Under the pieces are notes generated by a model, which saw only the letters and a program-made list of their open reading frames with translations, did not search any database and was not told where the DNA came from. Shown piece by piece: positions 11,431 through 23,640 of a stretch of 64,000 bases of DNA (position 1 is the stretch's first letter; each line of letters begins with the position of its first letter). The stretch comes from Bimastos eiseni. Taxonomy: Eukaryota > Annelida > Clitellata > Crassiclitellata > Lumbricidae. Both the position numbers and the translations under genes were made by a program. The stretch lies in the NCBI GenBank assembly GCA_959347315.1, contig OY365806.1, positions 38,219,439 to 38,283,438 on the forward strand, in the 5' to 3' direction.

Positions 11431-12375
11431 ACAATGCTACATTGTGTGAGCAAGATTAGTCGTTGACGCAATATTCATGTGCTCAATTGAAAAAGGTGTA
11501 CGGGTGCGATGTGGGTCAAACAAATGTGACTGTCAGTTAAGTAGCCTGGGCTTATTGACTTCAGACTGACGTACTTAATCAACTATTCGAGAAAACTAAG
11601 TATCGGCGCTTGCAGCAACACTGCGGCCAAATAAAGTCGTCTTAAGCGTGTGAGAGAAATGCCAGAAGGAACTTCTAAGAAGGAAGCAGATCGTCGAAAT
11701 GAGGACATTTCAAATCGATGGGCCTACCACTGAGAAAGCACGGCTCTGCCTGTTGGAGATTATGAGCATGATTAACATGCAGTATATATATACCTTGTTC
11801 GGCCGAGAGGGTGGAGTGATTGCCCCGAACACTAAGGTTTGACCCGCAGAGTTCGACCAGTTAGGCAGGAGCGACTCCGAGTGAGGCCTTGCAGGCATTG
11901 CCATATATACTAAAGCATATGTTCAATACTCGATTGACACCCCAGGGGAAGCTAGTGGAGGACGTCGCACAGCTAGAGATGAGGTCAAATTTGGGTATGC
12001 AACCAATGTCATACCATTGTCCTAATTATACCAATGTCATAATACCTAGCCCTAATGCCCAGTGGGTACCTCGGGAGAGGAGCGGAGGTAGGAGAAGGAA
12101 AACTCTGATGTTAAACGTTACCTCGCCTCTGATACTTCACAGCATCAGAGTCAGTCCCACGGCCTGAAAGGAAGAGGAGGGTCGGTCGAATGGGTGCAGA
12201 TACGACGGCCATAAAGAAACAAGACGATAGAAATCCAACTCACATTACGACAACTACACAAACACATACCGACTCGGATGTCACCTGGGTCAGAAATGTT
12301 CGCGCCTCCAACCGAGTAACAGGATTGGATCGAAAAATTGGCTATAGGTAATGCAGGCCTAGACGGAAATCCAAG
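11431..12375. other. no recognisable gene; possible 5' part of an RTE LINE
   Basis: I see no domain. The last 200-300 bp could be the 5' region of the RTE relic that follows, but I cannot show that. Confidence 0.3.
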
Positions 12376-12913
12376 ATCACAGACGGCAGCTAAAGAAATT
12401 ACTATTAAGACATGGAATGTGCGAACATTCTGGTCAGAAGTAAAGCTAGAGTTGCTGATTAAGGAGATGGATAGATACAGATATGACATCGTAGGATTAT
12501 CAAAATTGTGAAGGACTAGAACTGGTGTGATTAATGGACCGGGAGTGATTTGGTCTGGGGAAGAAAAAACCGCTTCAGGGTAGTAAGTTTTCTTTTTTAA
12601 AAATGGCAAAGCTGGTATTGCTTTACTAGGGTACAGGCCAGTTAATTCAAGAATAGTTGAAGCAGGATACGGGAAGCCGATAAATCTAGCAGTCATTCAA
12701 ATATATGCAATGTTATGCACCAACAACAGATTGCTCATAAGACGATATTGAGGAATTATATGAAAGCCTAGACCCTATAGAAAACTCAGAAGAATTACGG
12801 CGATGAGACGTTCAAATTGTCACGGGAGACTGGAATGCAAAGATTGTAACGGATGGCACTGGATGGGAACAAAATTTAAGAAAATGAATATGGAGAAAGA
12901 AATGAAAGCTGCT
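12376..12913 (+). mobile_element. RTE-like LINE relic, piece 1 (endonuclease N-terminal part)
   Basis: Translations in shifting frames give ITIKTWNVRTFW and RYDIVGLS (apurinic endonuclease start, with the Asn of WNVRT), GKAGIALLGYRP, then IVTGDWNAKI (GDWN/GDFN motif). The relic reads up to TATGGAGAAAGAAATGAAAG at about 12,908. The protein series resumes at 17,931 (LLDFAAKQDFVCCNTLF), on the far side of the CR1 element, so CR1 inserted into it. Stops and indels are abundant. Confidence 0.75.
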
Positions 12914-13292
12914 AAAATATGGATATGTTACGCTAGATGGCATCGGTTTAGGTCGCACTAGTAAACAGCGGAGCGATAAATTATCGTTTTTACGGATTAA
13001 ACATCAAAGTTCGAATTAGTCCTTGGGAATACTTCTTGACAAAGTCTGCCTCCGTCATCGGTCGCTTGAAGAATCGCCATTTCACTCTCGGTTTTGCTAA
13101 AATAACTCTGGAAAGATTTTGGCTGTTTCGGTCTTAGTGTACAGTTACCGATATACACGGCGTACACGCATCAGGACGGCCTGTCGCACACGCTAGCTAA
13201 GTGAACGATAGCGGTTTTGCTCTTCAACGGTTCTCTATATCCCTTTTGAACTCCAATACAATTTGCTTTCCAAAGTTCCGTTCCAATCAACC

Positions 13293-14072
13293 ATGTCAAG
13301 GAAAGGACAAAAACCGGTGGATAGTCTCGAGAGTTTGCAGGATGAGCAAGTCTCGGATGGCCTTCTGACCAGACTGGAAAAAAGTCTTTCACCTTTCATC
13401 GAACGCCTCTTTAACTCTCTAGCCGCGGGTCTCACCTCAAAACTGGAGAAGATGATCGAAGAAATGACAGAGGCTGTACTCGAAAGACACAATCAACAAA
13501 TCAATGAGAAAATTCTGAACCTGGAAATGAAGTGCTCAACCATGGAAAAATCCATCGATGCTCTAGAAAACCAGCTACGTCTCGATAACTTGATCATTTA
13601 CGGTATTGATGAGGCCGTGGATATAACGCTCTCCCGTGGCGAGGTGTCTTCTGACAAAACCATAAACTCTGTGATTGGATTTTGCGATAGACACTTGGGG
13701 CTTCAGATCAAGGAATCCGACATCTCTCAAGCGTACAGGATGTCCGGTGGCTCGCGTTCCATGACTGGTCCGATCCTTGTCCGCTTCTCAAACAGACGTA
13801 CAAGAAACCTTGTCCTCTCTGCCCGAAAGTCGTTGAGGAAGAATCCGGGTGCCAATTCGATTTATGTCAACGAGCATCTGACCCGGTCAACTTCTTCCCT
13901 CTTCGCCGAGGCCAGAAAAGCAGTGAGGCAGAAACTGTTGGTCTCCACCTGGACACGCGAAGGCGCTATCTACATCCGTCAGACAGAAGATTCTTCCGAA
14001 GGACCAAAGAAAATCATGTCCATCAAAGACCTGAATCTGCTAATCTCGGAGAAATCTAAGGATTTTGCCTGA
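13293..14072 (+). CDS. CR1 ORF1 protein (coiled coil plus RNA-binding-type region)
   Basis: An intact frame of about 259 codons from the first ATG (AACCATGTC, a fair animal start context) to TGA at 14,072. Residues about 70-105 form a heptad-like coiled coil (EKILNLEMKCSTMEKSIDAL). The following region (NLIIYGIDEA, then SDISQAYRMSGG and GPILVRFSNRRTRNLVL) resembles the RRM-like and C-terminal parts of ORF1p-type LINE proteins, which bind the element RNA and coat it for retrotransposition. It lies 196 bp upstream of ORF2 on the same strand. The frame extends ten codons 5' of the ATG without one; I chose the ATG. Confidence 0.8.
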   Translation: MSRKGQKPVDSLESLQDEQVSDGLLTRLEKSLSPFIERLFNSLAAGLTSKLEKMIEEMTEAVLERHNQQINEKILNLEMKCSTMEKSIDALENQLRLDNLIIYGIDEAVDITLSRGEVSSDKTINSVIGFCDRHLGLQIKESDISQAYRMSGGSRSMTGPILVRFSNRRTRNLVLSARKSLRKNPGANSIYVNEHLTRSTSSLFAEARKAVRQKLLVSTWTREGAIYIRQTEDSSEGPKKIMSIKDLNLLISEKSKDFA

Positions 14073-14268
14073 GTGCTAACCAAAGAAAACCAACTTCACT
14101 CTTCACTCTCTCATATCCCGCTTCCCAGGATGTGGCTCTGTCTACCTTCGACTCCGTTAATGTTTGGTTCCTAATTTTAGTGCTTAGTTGTGCCGCTGTT
14201 TGCTGGCTTTTTGTTTATTGTGGAACTTGTGTTTAGTTGTGACTTAGTTTTTTCTAATCTGTTTCCGT

Positions 14269-17200
14269 TTGTTTTTTGACTGTGCAATTCTGTCTCAGCC
14301 ATCTCTGTTAGATGACTCAATTTATGTCCAATCCCTTGATTGGGCAGATAAATGTTCTGTTAAATGTTGCCATTGTACTCTGTTGTTAGACAATAACTCT
14401 AAAATTTTGAAATGTGCTAATTGTGGTGGTTATTCGCACGCATCTCACTGTGACATTCATTTTAACACTGATAGCTCATGGTTCTGTCGTGGTTGTCTTG
14501 CCACACTGTTTCCTTTCAACCATTTAAATAATGACGTTGATTTCATCTGTAGCGCCTCTGGGGTAAAAGCTGCTGCTCATTCGCTTTCACTGCTAAGAGA
14601 TGGCCCTCGCATTGACCCCTTATCTAATTTCACCTTTGACCGTCCGTTATTAAATAATAATGATCTTGACCCAGACGACAACTTCTATAGGATACGACCT
14701 AGCCTGAGTGTGTACGATATTCCATCCTCTCTTGAACTTGCTGCCCAAAGGAAATTGGCCCATTTCGCTATTATGCATATCAATTGTAGAAGTATACTTG
14801 GTAAATTGCCCGCGATTACTAGTCTGCTTAACCGCCTTTCTATTGACATTCTCGCTTTGTCTGAGACTTGGCTTGACCTTGTACACTCTGACTTGGTCCA
14901 TATCTCAGGGTACAATTTTGAGTCGAGACCCAGGTTTGGAGGGCATGGGGGCGGTGTGGGATTTTTTATAAAATGCAATCTTAAATACCAAGTGCATAAC
15001 CTCCCCGTTGTATGTAATTCTCATACCTCATATGAATCCTTATTTCTCCGTCTTCCGTGTGCTAACGGATCTTATTCTATCGCTGGTGTAATTTATCGAC
15101 CTCCTGGCCAGGACTTGGTTCTGTTTAATGATGAATGGAATGCCCTTTTGATTTCTATATCCGATATAAAAGATAGAGACATGTATCTACTAGGAGATTT
15201 CAATATTGATCTTCTGAAATCAAATGATCACCACTTGACCAGTAACTTTCTTGATATTACTTTCTCTCATCACCTCCTTCCTGTCATTACTCAACCCACC
15301 CGTATTACTGAAACCTCATCCACATTAATAGATAATATTTTCACTAACCGCATCTCATATATAATCGAACCTACCATTGTTATTGATGATATCTCTGATC
15401 ATTTTCCTATTTTAATGTGGTTTGATCTTTCTCATAGATTAGTTTCTGGCCCCTCTACTAGATCAGTCAGACAGCATGATGATGCCTCTAAATTAAAATT
15501 AAAATATCTCCTGTCCCAGATGGCCTTGTCTGAGATCGAACAGTGCTGTGATCAAAATAATCCTTCGCTTGCCTATGACCTCTTCACTTCTGAAATAAAA
15601 TATGCTTATGATTCTGCTTTTCCTCTGACCTCTAAAAAAATTAATACTACCACCACCTATAAACAGCCCTGGATGACACCAGCCTTACTTAAATCATGCA
15701 ATACTAAATCTAAGCTTCATATGGCCTCTATAAAACATCCCTCGCCTGAAAACTCAGAAAAATTTAAGACCTATAGAAACAAATTTAAAATGTTACGCAT
15801 TAAAGCTGAAAAAAATTACTATACCTCGGAATTTATAAGGTATGGCAATGATCTGAAGCAGACTTGGAAAATTATCAGGATGATTTTGAACGCAAAACCT
15901 TTGGAAACTCTGGTAGAGTCTTTAAACATCAATAATATTGAAATTACAGACCCAACCCAGATCGCCAATAAATTTAACAATTATTTTACTAACATTGCCT
16001 GTGACTTAGTAGAGAAAATACCCTCATCCACTGGCTCATTTTTTGATTACCTTAACCCACCCAACATCAACTCCTTTGCTATTTATCCTACTTCCCCAGA
16101 AGAATTAATTTCTTTAAATCACTCCCTAAAAACCACTCATTCCTCAGGTCCCGACGACCTTGATCCTTCATTAATTAGTCCAATATTCTCTCTCATTGCT
16201 GCACCACTTGCTTGTATCATTAATTGCTCCCTCGACACGGGTATATTTCCTACTGCTATGGAAATTGCGAAAGTGATACCTATTCATAAACAGGGCCCCA
16301 GGGATCAATTAGCTAATTACAAACCTATATCTATTCTTCCCTATTTTTCCAAATTATTAGAGAAAGTAATGTACTCTAGACTTTTTAATTTCATTGATCA
16401 ATGCAAATTCCTCTGCCCATCGCAACATGGTTTCCAGCCGGGCACTCCACAGCTATGTCCCTGCTTGATCTTCAAGAGCACCTATCTTCTGCTATAGACC
16501 GAAATGAATTCTCAGTGGGCATCTTTCTGGACATATCCAAGGCTTTCGATACCGTAAATCATAGTATACTTTTATCTAAACTGGAATCCATGGGTGTCCG
16601 AGGAGTTGCTTTGAGTTGGTTTCGAAGTTATCTTTGCAATAGATCTCAATATGTGTATTGTAACGGTCACAAGTCAAATACTGCCTACCTAAAACATGGT
16701 GTGCCCCAAGGCTCAATCTTAGGTCCTCTTCGTTTCCTGATTTATATTAATGACCTCCCAAATGCGTCTAGACATCTCCACTTTTTATTATTCGCTGACG
16801 ATACTAATATCATTACCTCCAGCTCTGACTACTCCAAACTTATTGATCTGTTAAATCACGAATTAGCCAGTATAACTAATTGGTTTACTGTGAATAAACT
16901 GTCTCTTAACGTTGCAAAAACGAATTATATTTTATTTGCATCTCATCGTAAAACCTTACGAGAAATCAATAAGCCTCTTATGTTAAATAATATTCCCATA
17001 CCTAAAGTTACTTCTACTAAGTTCCTTGGTGTTTTCGTTGACCAATCACTTAAGTGAAAAACCCATATTGATAGCATTGCAGCGAAGCTAGCAAAAAACA
17101 TCGGAATTTTATCTCGTATTGCGTATCTCTTGCCTTTAACTCTCCGCATCAGCCTTTACTACTCCCTTGTTCATACTTTTCTAACTTATTGTAATATGAT

Positions 17201-17609
17201 CTGGGCATCTAACTATCACTCCAGACTTAAAAGACTCCACATGCTTCAACGTAGGGCCTTTCGCGTTATTCGTCGTAACTTAGACAGTTCTTCATTGGGC
17301 CTGTGCTCTCAAATACTTAAAATTGAACAGATAACTGTGTTCCAACTTAATGAATTTATGTACAAGTATTTAAATAATTTATTGCCATAAGGCTTCGAAA
17401 ACTTTTTCTCTACTGTGCTCCAACTTAACCCCTATGGCATTCGTAACGCTGATAACTTCAGACCATGCCACTATCGAACTAATACCCGTATGTTCTCGTT
17501 AAGTGTTTCTGGACCTCAGGCGTGGAATAAACTGCCATCGAGTCTACGCCAGTCAACCACCATCTCTCAGTTTAAAAATAAACTTAAAGAATACCTGCTA
17601 AAATTATAA
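14269..17609 (+). pseudogene. CR1 ORF2: PHD finger, AP endonuclease and reverse transcriptase (recently broken)
   Basis: Domains in order. A PHD-type Cys/His finger comes first (14,350-14,500; CCHC, CANCGGYSHASHC, WFCRGC). The apurinic-type endonuclease follows (14,770-15,420; HINCRSI, LSETWLD, LLGDFNIDLL, ISDHFPI). The reverse transcriptase comes last (about 16,130-17,060; SGPDDLDPSLISP, NYKPISILPYFSKLLEKVM, FLDISKAFDTVNHSIL, HGVPQGSILGPL, FADDTN). The C-terminal extension ends in SGPQAWNKLPSSLR (about 17,510). Lesions are a one-base insertion near 16,435 (742 codons upstream of the shift) and stops at 17,055-17,057 and 17,388-17,390. No ATG precedes the PHD finger in frame; the true start is unclear. 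It would nick target DNA and copy the element RNA. Confidence 0.9.
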
Positions 17610-17926
17610 TTTATTGAGTTACTTGTCTAGATTATAGTTATGCTTCCTAGTGTTATGCCGTAACAGTCTTAATACCTCGTGTTTTATAATGTTACATGTT
17701 AGTTAAGTAACTAATCTTCGTGTTCATTGTGTTGAATTTACTTGCATAACCGTGTTATTACCAATTTTGTAATGGGTGTCCCTGCTAGCGGGACCTCGGT
17801 CCCTTTAGGGTTCTTCCTTTTGTGCTCTGTCAACCTTTCTGTGCTGTTTGACCTTAATATTATGTTTGCATAATTGGTTGTTCAGTAGCCAATACAATTT
17901 TTGGTTATGGTTATGGTTATGGTTAA
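17610..17926 (+). other. CR1 3' untranslated region
   Basis: Non-coding tail with a GGGACC/GGTCCC hairpin followed by CCCTTTAGGG, and a terminal TTATGG repeat. The decayed CR1 at 24,120-24,270 has a comparable G/C-rich block and repeat tail. Such 3' structures are the usual recognition site of CR1 reverse transcriptase; that role is inferred here. Confidence 0.6.
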
Positions 17927-17930
17927 AAAT

Positions 17931-18143
17931 TGCTTGACTTTGCAGCAAAACAAGATTTTGTCTGCTGCAATACATTGTTCAAACAAAAGGAATGCAGAAA
18001 GTGGACGTTGAGATTACCAGATTGCAAGCATAGGCCAGCACACATGATAGACATATCATTGATAGATAATAGATGTCGAACTTTCCTAGGAGCCTACATT
18101 TCATCAGATCACAGACTAGTGTTATGTAACGTACTATTAAGGC
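17931..18143 (+). mobile_element. RTE-like LINE relic, piece 2 (endonuclease C-terminal part)
   Basis: A frame giving DFVCCNTLFKQKECRKWT, DISLIDNR and ISSDHRLVLCNVLL, that is, the SDH(K/R)L end of the RTE endonuclease. It continues piece 1 across the CR1 insertion and is cut again at 18,144 by a hAT element. Confidence 0.8.
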
Positions 18144-19418
18144 CAGAGGCGTAGCTAGGGCATTTTGCGCTGGGGGACAAACTACAGAATTGGCGCCCCT
18201 TTTCTAAAAATGTAATACAAGTCGCGGATGGCGTGGCCTGTAATCTCATGGTTCAAAAATGTACTACAGACCAATACCGGGTGAATTATAATAGGCCTAT
18301 TATAATTAAATACAAAGTAAAAGTACAATTTAAGCGTACTGCAGATAGTGTAAATAGTTAAAATATTCATATTTACAATTATCAATTTGTTTGCCACTGT
18401 ACCACAAAAAATAATAAGCATATTACCGGTTGTCATTTTTGTTACATAAGTCAAAGTAACCAAAAGTATCAAAACTGTATCGTTTATACTACATACAAGT
18501 CAAATAACGCTAAACTACAGACTTATTATTTAAACCTTTTGCATTTAAACCTTAATCGCAATCGTGACCCCCAAACTTCTAAAGGGCCGCAGAGTAGCTG
18601 TTAAGGAAGGTATGGTCTTGATCCAAGAGTGACAGGTAGAATATCAGGTAAGTAGTCTGGGTAAGAGTTCTTGAAAAGGTGAAATTATGTTTAGAATGGA
18701 AAGCCGAAGGTGGATACGGTAGCTAGGGACAGATGACGTTGGACGGTCCAATAAATAGTGTGAAAAATCTCTGAGTTTTCCAAATTCAGATTAATAATTA
18801 CTATACCAAATTTGTGCATATGATATTGAGACCATACTCCACTTTAAGTACATGAAGCCAGTCAATATGATTTTTAAGAAAATGACGTCTGTGTAAGCCT
18901 AACATTTATGATGTCATTTTGTCATGAATATTATGTCGCCCCTTACGTGACTTATTAATCACTGCCAGTGGAGAAGGGGGCGCCAAAATCATGCTTGACG
19001 ACCTGTTTATGGTGAAGATATTTTGGGGGCGCCAAAATTAAATCTTATTAACTTAGTTCGGATATATTAGCTTGCATCAAAATAAACATAAATAGTAATT
19101 GTTTTAGTCTTCATGTTGGCGCCCCTTAAATTGGCGACTAACATTCTAGATGTCATTTTTGTCATGAGTTTTATGTCGCCCTTATGGGCCCTTAGTGATC
19201 ATGAATCAATGGAGCCAGAGGGGAGCTAAAATCATGTCTGACAACCTGTTTGTAATGAGGATATTTTGGGGGCGCCAACATTAAACCTTGCTAACTTGGT
19301 TAGGACAAAATTTTACCCATCAAAATAAAAAATGTAATAATTTTAATCCTCGTTTTGGCGCCCCCTCAAAGTGGCGCCCGGGGACACATGTCTTCCCTTC
19401 CTCCTAGCTACGCCTTTG
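18144..19418. mobile_element. 1,275-bp non-autonomous hAT element
   Basis: The left end is CAGAGGCGTAGCTAGG and the right end, reverse-complemented, is CAAAGGCGTAGCTAGG, a standard hAT terminus. A perfect 8-bp target duplication ATTAAGGC lies at 18,136-18,143 and 19,419-19,426. The interior has repeated GGCGCC-containing blocks (TTTTGGGGGCGCCAA at about 19,021 and 19,265) and no transposase frame. RTE reading continues on both sides. Confidence 0.93.
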
Positions 19419-19426
19419 ATTAAGGC

Positions 19427-19990
19427 TCAAACAAATACCAAGGAACAAACAACATACGGAGGGAAGGAACATGGAAATGTTTGAAGAGATAGGTACAAGG
19501 AAGAGGTTTGAGGAAGAGGTAAGGAACGAGATAAACACTACACAAATGGGAAACCTAGCTACGGACAAAAAATTAGAGTTCTTAAATAAGATTATAATGA
19601 AAGCGGACAACAAACCCATAGAAACTGAACAAACCCATAGAAAATGGATTACAGAAAAAACCCTGGACATTGTCAAGGATAAAAGAAAAGTGAAACTAAG
19701 GATGAAGGATTCAGAAGAAATGACACTCGAGTACAAGAAACTATGCAATGAAGTAATGATCTTAGCACGAAGAGATAAACAATATGTGGCATGAGGTACA
19801 ATGTTGCACTATCAAGAATTATGCAGCATAGAAAAAAAGTAGAGAGGCATTCAAAATCATGAAAGATGTAAGCAAAAAATGGCAACCACGACACACGATG
19901 ATAAAAGATAAGGAGGGCAATATGCTGAAATGCTGGACAGAGGACAATGCTTACAAAGATGGACACGATACTGCAGTGAACTATATTCTG
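19427..19990 (+). mobile_element. RTE-like LINE relic, piece 3 (linker before reverse transcriptase)
   Basis: The frame 19,471-19,794 reads FEEEVRNEINT, THRKWITEKTLDIVKDKRK and EYKKLCNEVM, the charged linker between endonuclease and reverse transcriptase in RTE elements. Frameshifted pieces RWTRYCSELYS follow near 19,960. The reverse transcriptase itself is not present in the window. Confidence 0.8.
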
Positions 19991-19999
19991 TGAGCGCTC

Positions 20000-22196
20000 T
20001 TACAGCGGCATGGGTGTGTTACGGCGCTCTAGAAATTGTCCGCTTAATAATACACAGAAATGATCAGAAAAGTAAGAACTACAGCATGAATAATAACATG
20101 AGTAATAATAATGGAGGACATACCAGACCACCTCCCAATCTCCAAAGTTCAAACCCCACTTTTGAAAGTTGCTGCAACTCGTACGAAACGAATCATAAAT
20201 GACCAATTCCTGTTCAAATTTCATAACCTGTTGTGGGAATCAGATTGGTCTGAAGTTTATAAGGCCTGCTGCATTCAAACCCCGAATCTGACTTACATGA
20301 CGTTTACGGATCGATACAACCTCCGGTATGAACACACTTTTCCTGAATTCACCTACATTCCAAAGAAGAGAGATGTTGTTAGGCAACCATGGATGACAGA
20401 TGCCTTTTAAAGTCATGTAATAAGAAGACTCGACTTTATAAAAAAGTGCATACAATCGCCTCCCTTGATAAATAGAGCAAAATTTCTCACCGATAGAAAT
20501 ATATTTAAAAGGACCAGAAGCATAAAAACAATATTACTCAATGACATTTTTGGAGTGCCAAAATAATTTGCATAAAACTTGGCATATAATAAAAACTCTA
20601 CTGCATGGGGATGAATCTAACACCTGTCTGATGAATTGATATTGATGAAAGGGAATGTAAGGCGAAGGAAGTCAGGGCAAATAAATTTAATGAGTTTTTC
20701 ACAGAGATTGGATTCAAGTTGGCCTCTAACATACGTGTAAGTCCTACGGCAGCTTCCTACATGGCCTACCTAGTAAACCCTGAACTTAATTCCATAGGAA
20801 TTGAATTAACTTTACCTTTACAACTTGTTTCAATTGCTGAGGGACTCCGTCACACGCATAGTGAGGGCTTGGATGGGATCAACCCTACAGTGGCAAGATG
20901 CTCGATTGAACCCGATATCGGCCCCTCTGGCAGAGATCATAAATTGCTCTCTAACATCAGACGTAGTTCCGAACACACTCAAGCTTGCTAAGGTCGTTCC
21001 AGTCTTTAAAATGGTGGAGAATGTGTAGGAATTCTAGGCAAATCTCGAAATTACCATCTTTTCTAAGTTAAAAAAATATGTACCTGAGATTGGTGTCCTT
21101 CTTAACAAAGAAGAACACATTATATGGTGGGCAATTTGTTTTCAGTAAAAAGTCCTTCTACTTGTATGGCGGTCCTGGAAATGTGTGATAAGATCACTGA
21201 GGCTAAGGATAATAACAGTTACTCAAAGAGCGTGTTTTTTTATTTAAAGAAGGCTTTCAATATAGCATATCATGCGATTCTATTAAGAAAGCTGGAACAT
21301 GTATGTGGCTGGACGGGCTAACCGATTTTTCGAAAGACAGAAGGCAAAGTGTCCACCACAACGGGTGTACCTCACGTATTCTTTACATAAATTGTGGTGT
21401 TCCTTATGGTTCTATTTGGGCCCATTGTTTTTTTTATGTGAACGATATTCAGCATATTACATCAGTCCTGAAATTGATCATGTTCGCAGACGATACGAAT
21501 GTGTTCATGTCTGATAAATCAGTGCATGAATTGTATAACTGGCTAAACGAGGAGCTTGCAAAAGTATGGATTTGGTTTAAAGCAAACAAATTATCGTTGA
21601 ATCTAAAAAAAAACAACTAAATTCTTTTCAGTCCTAGGAGGAAGATAGCCTCTAAATGTGAACTACTTTCTTGTATAAATATTAATAATCAAAATGTAAA
21701 TTTCGTGACTGCTACGAAGTTCTTGGGGGTTTCTATAGACTCTCAGTTAACATGGAAATAGCATATCCACAATATTTCCCAGAAATTGGCAAAAAATATT
21801 GGTTTCCCGCATCCGGCACCTTCTGTCTACAAACATACTCCTTATATTACGTCATATTATTCCTTAATTTATTTTTATCTGTCACATTGCAACCGTAGAC
21901 CTATCTGGGCTTCCACGTGTCATACTAGTTCGACTAGCTCGGATATTTTGCACAAATGCATTGTGCGTATTATAAGTCATGTTTCTTACAGAGCCAACAC
22001 CAAAAGCTTATTCACTAGTCTGGGGATATTGACATTAGAAAGAATTCATAAACTTCTGTTTTCCAAGTGGCTTCAATCGATGGTTTTATAGAACCTAGAG
22101 ATCCATGACCATCAGACGCAGGCCTCAAATAAGTATCACCAAATTAGAGTACCTACTACGATGAAGCGACACAGCATGAAAATATATAGTCCGTCC
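20000..22196 (+). mobile_element. second CR1-like LINE relic, main part
   Basis: The series starts with MEDIPDHLPIS (endonuclease end) near 20,110 and continues with VRQPWMTDAF, then SAPLAEIINCSLTSDVVPNTLKLAKVVPVFK near 20,910-21,010. MFADDTNVFMSDKSVHELYNWL (21,480-21,545) and KANKLSLNL follow. All are in shifting frames with many stops. It is clearly older than the CR1 at 12.9-17.9 kb. The reading stops at 22,196 and resumes at 23,912. Confidence 0.8.
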
Positions 22197-23030
22197 CAGG
22201 GGTGTAGCAAGCGGAGGAAATTTCTGTCGGGACATGCACTTCCTAGCCAACTCTGCAATAATGAGAAATTTCTAGCACGTAAGACTTACGTGAAGCTGCT
22301 CTCTTGGTGATGGAGGCTTATAAAAGACTGTGGCGATATGTAGATCTATGTACGTAAGTATCGTGCACGATCAATCAGTCTCTCTTCCACTCACCATCCG
22401 AGTCTACAAGCGTGGCTCCATGACTTACAGTTGCCGCCTAAGTATGACAGTAACCGTATCCCGAGAATTAAATTTACGAGTCTGTAGTTGTCCCGTTGAC
22501 TGTGATGCCCCCGGACACTAATCTAGCACTCTCAAGATTGGCTCAAGTAGTATTCTTCCACCTAAACCTGGACATATTTATCCCATTAAGAATCTACATA
22601 TTGAATTTCGACATTTGGCTGTTGATAACTAGACTAATGTGTAAATTCAATAGGTAGATTGTTAATTAGATAAAATTAGCCTTGTTATCACCAGCCAAAT
22701 GTACTTGACCATCTTGTGGCCATATTATAGTTGTTTGTAGTCATTGATTAAATATGGAATCAAAACTGGCACAATAAGCCAGTAATTGTACACTTATACA
22801 CTGACATGGATCTTAACATGACATAAGACAACGTGTCTACTAGCGGTTCAGAAGATGGCATCTGTGTAAGGAACCCTTCTTTTTCTTCTTTTGTTTTCTC
22901 ATCACTTCTTTCTAATACCCAAATTTCTTAAGGTTCTCCTTGAATGCGTTTACTGAGTCTATTGCATCGGTCTTTTCATCAAAATCATTCCATGTGTTCA
23001 CAACGCATGAACTATAAACTCTTTGCATCC

Positions 23031-23032
<2 letters not shown>

Positions 23033-23065
<33 letters not shown>
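23033..23065. repeat. TA dinucleotide microsatellite
   Basis: About 16 TA units. Confidence 0.95.
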
Positions 23066-23067
<2 letters not shown>

Positions 23068-23069
23068 AG

Positions 23070-23640
23070 CCGGTTTTTATATGTATCTTGTATCTGTGCC
23101 CTCTGGTTTTATTGCCTGCGGTAAATGTGAACAACGTTTGTGCTGGCAGTGTAAGTTACCTCTTGTTCTTTTCTCAATTGTTGTCAATCCACATCTATTC
23201 AATCTTTCTTCATATTTTAGATGTGGGTACAATCGTTTGATCATTTTTGTCGCTAACCTCTGTATTTTATCCAAATTTCTCGATATCTTGTTTCAAGTAT
23301 GGATCTCATGCTTACAGCCGCAGTAATCAAGATTTGTTCTGACCAGTGCTTCATAGAACTCGATAATTTGTTCTTTTTCTCTGCTGACTATTGCTCTTTT
23401 AATCATTCCTAGCCCCTTGTTGGCTTTTTGCTGCCTCTGAACATTGCCTTTGATGGCTTTGCACTCTCGTGTATGATCACCCCTAGGTATCTTTCTTCCG
23501 CTGAGTGTCTTATGTTCAGCTCTCGTACTGCGTACTGAAATTTTTCATTTCTCTTTCCCATGAACATAACAAAACACATTTTTTAAATATTGAACAGCAT
23601 CTGCCAGTCTACTGATCATAGGTACAGTCTCTGTAAATCT
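23070..23640 (-). mobile_element. LINE reverse-transcriptase C-terminal fragment
   Basis: Minus-strand blocks include HIRHSAEERYLGVIIHESAKPS near 23,500 and KIQRLATKMIKRLYPHLKYEERLNRCGLTTIEKR (about 23,170-23,270; shown here as overlapping short motifs). This is the thumb and C-terminal part of a CR1/jockey-type ORF2. No catalytic motif remains. Confidence 0.7.

Larger units (their letters stand above)
12914..17930 (+). mobile_element. nearly full-length CR1-type LINE
   Basis: About 5.0 kb with a 5' leader, ORF1 (13,293-14,072), ORF2 (14,269-17,609), a 3' untranslated region with a GGGACC/GGTCCC hairpin at 17,790-17,803 and a short TGGTTA-type tail (17,905-17,926). Both edges are set by the interrupted RTE relic. 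A TGCT at 12,910-12,913 and 17,931-17,934 could be a short target duplication. ORF1 is intact and ORF2 has only one frameshift and two stops, so this is a younger insertion than its surroundings. Confidence 0.9.

Noticed and set aside
12151..12696. 181-codon minus-strand frame
   Set aside because: Antisense to the RTE endonuclease relic, which gives clear family motifs on the plus strand.
14650..14978. Minus- and plus-frame shadows inside CR1 ORF2
   Set aside because: The ORF2 frame carries endonuclease motifs across the same stretch.
17905..17926. Telomere-like TTATGG repeat
   Set aside because: Only a few units and located exactly at the CR1 3' end, where such short repeats are the normal element tail.
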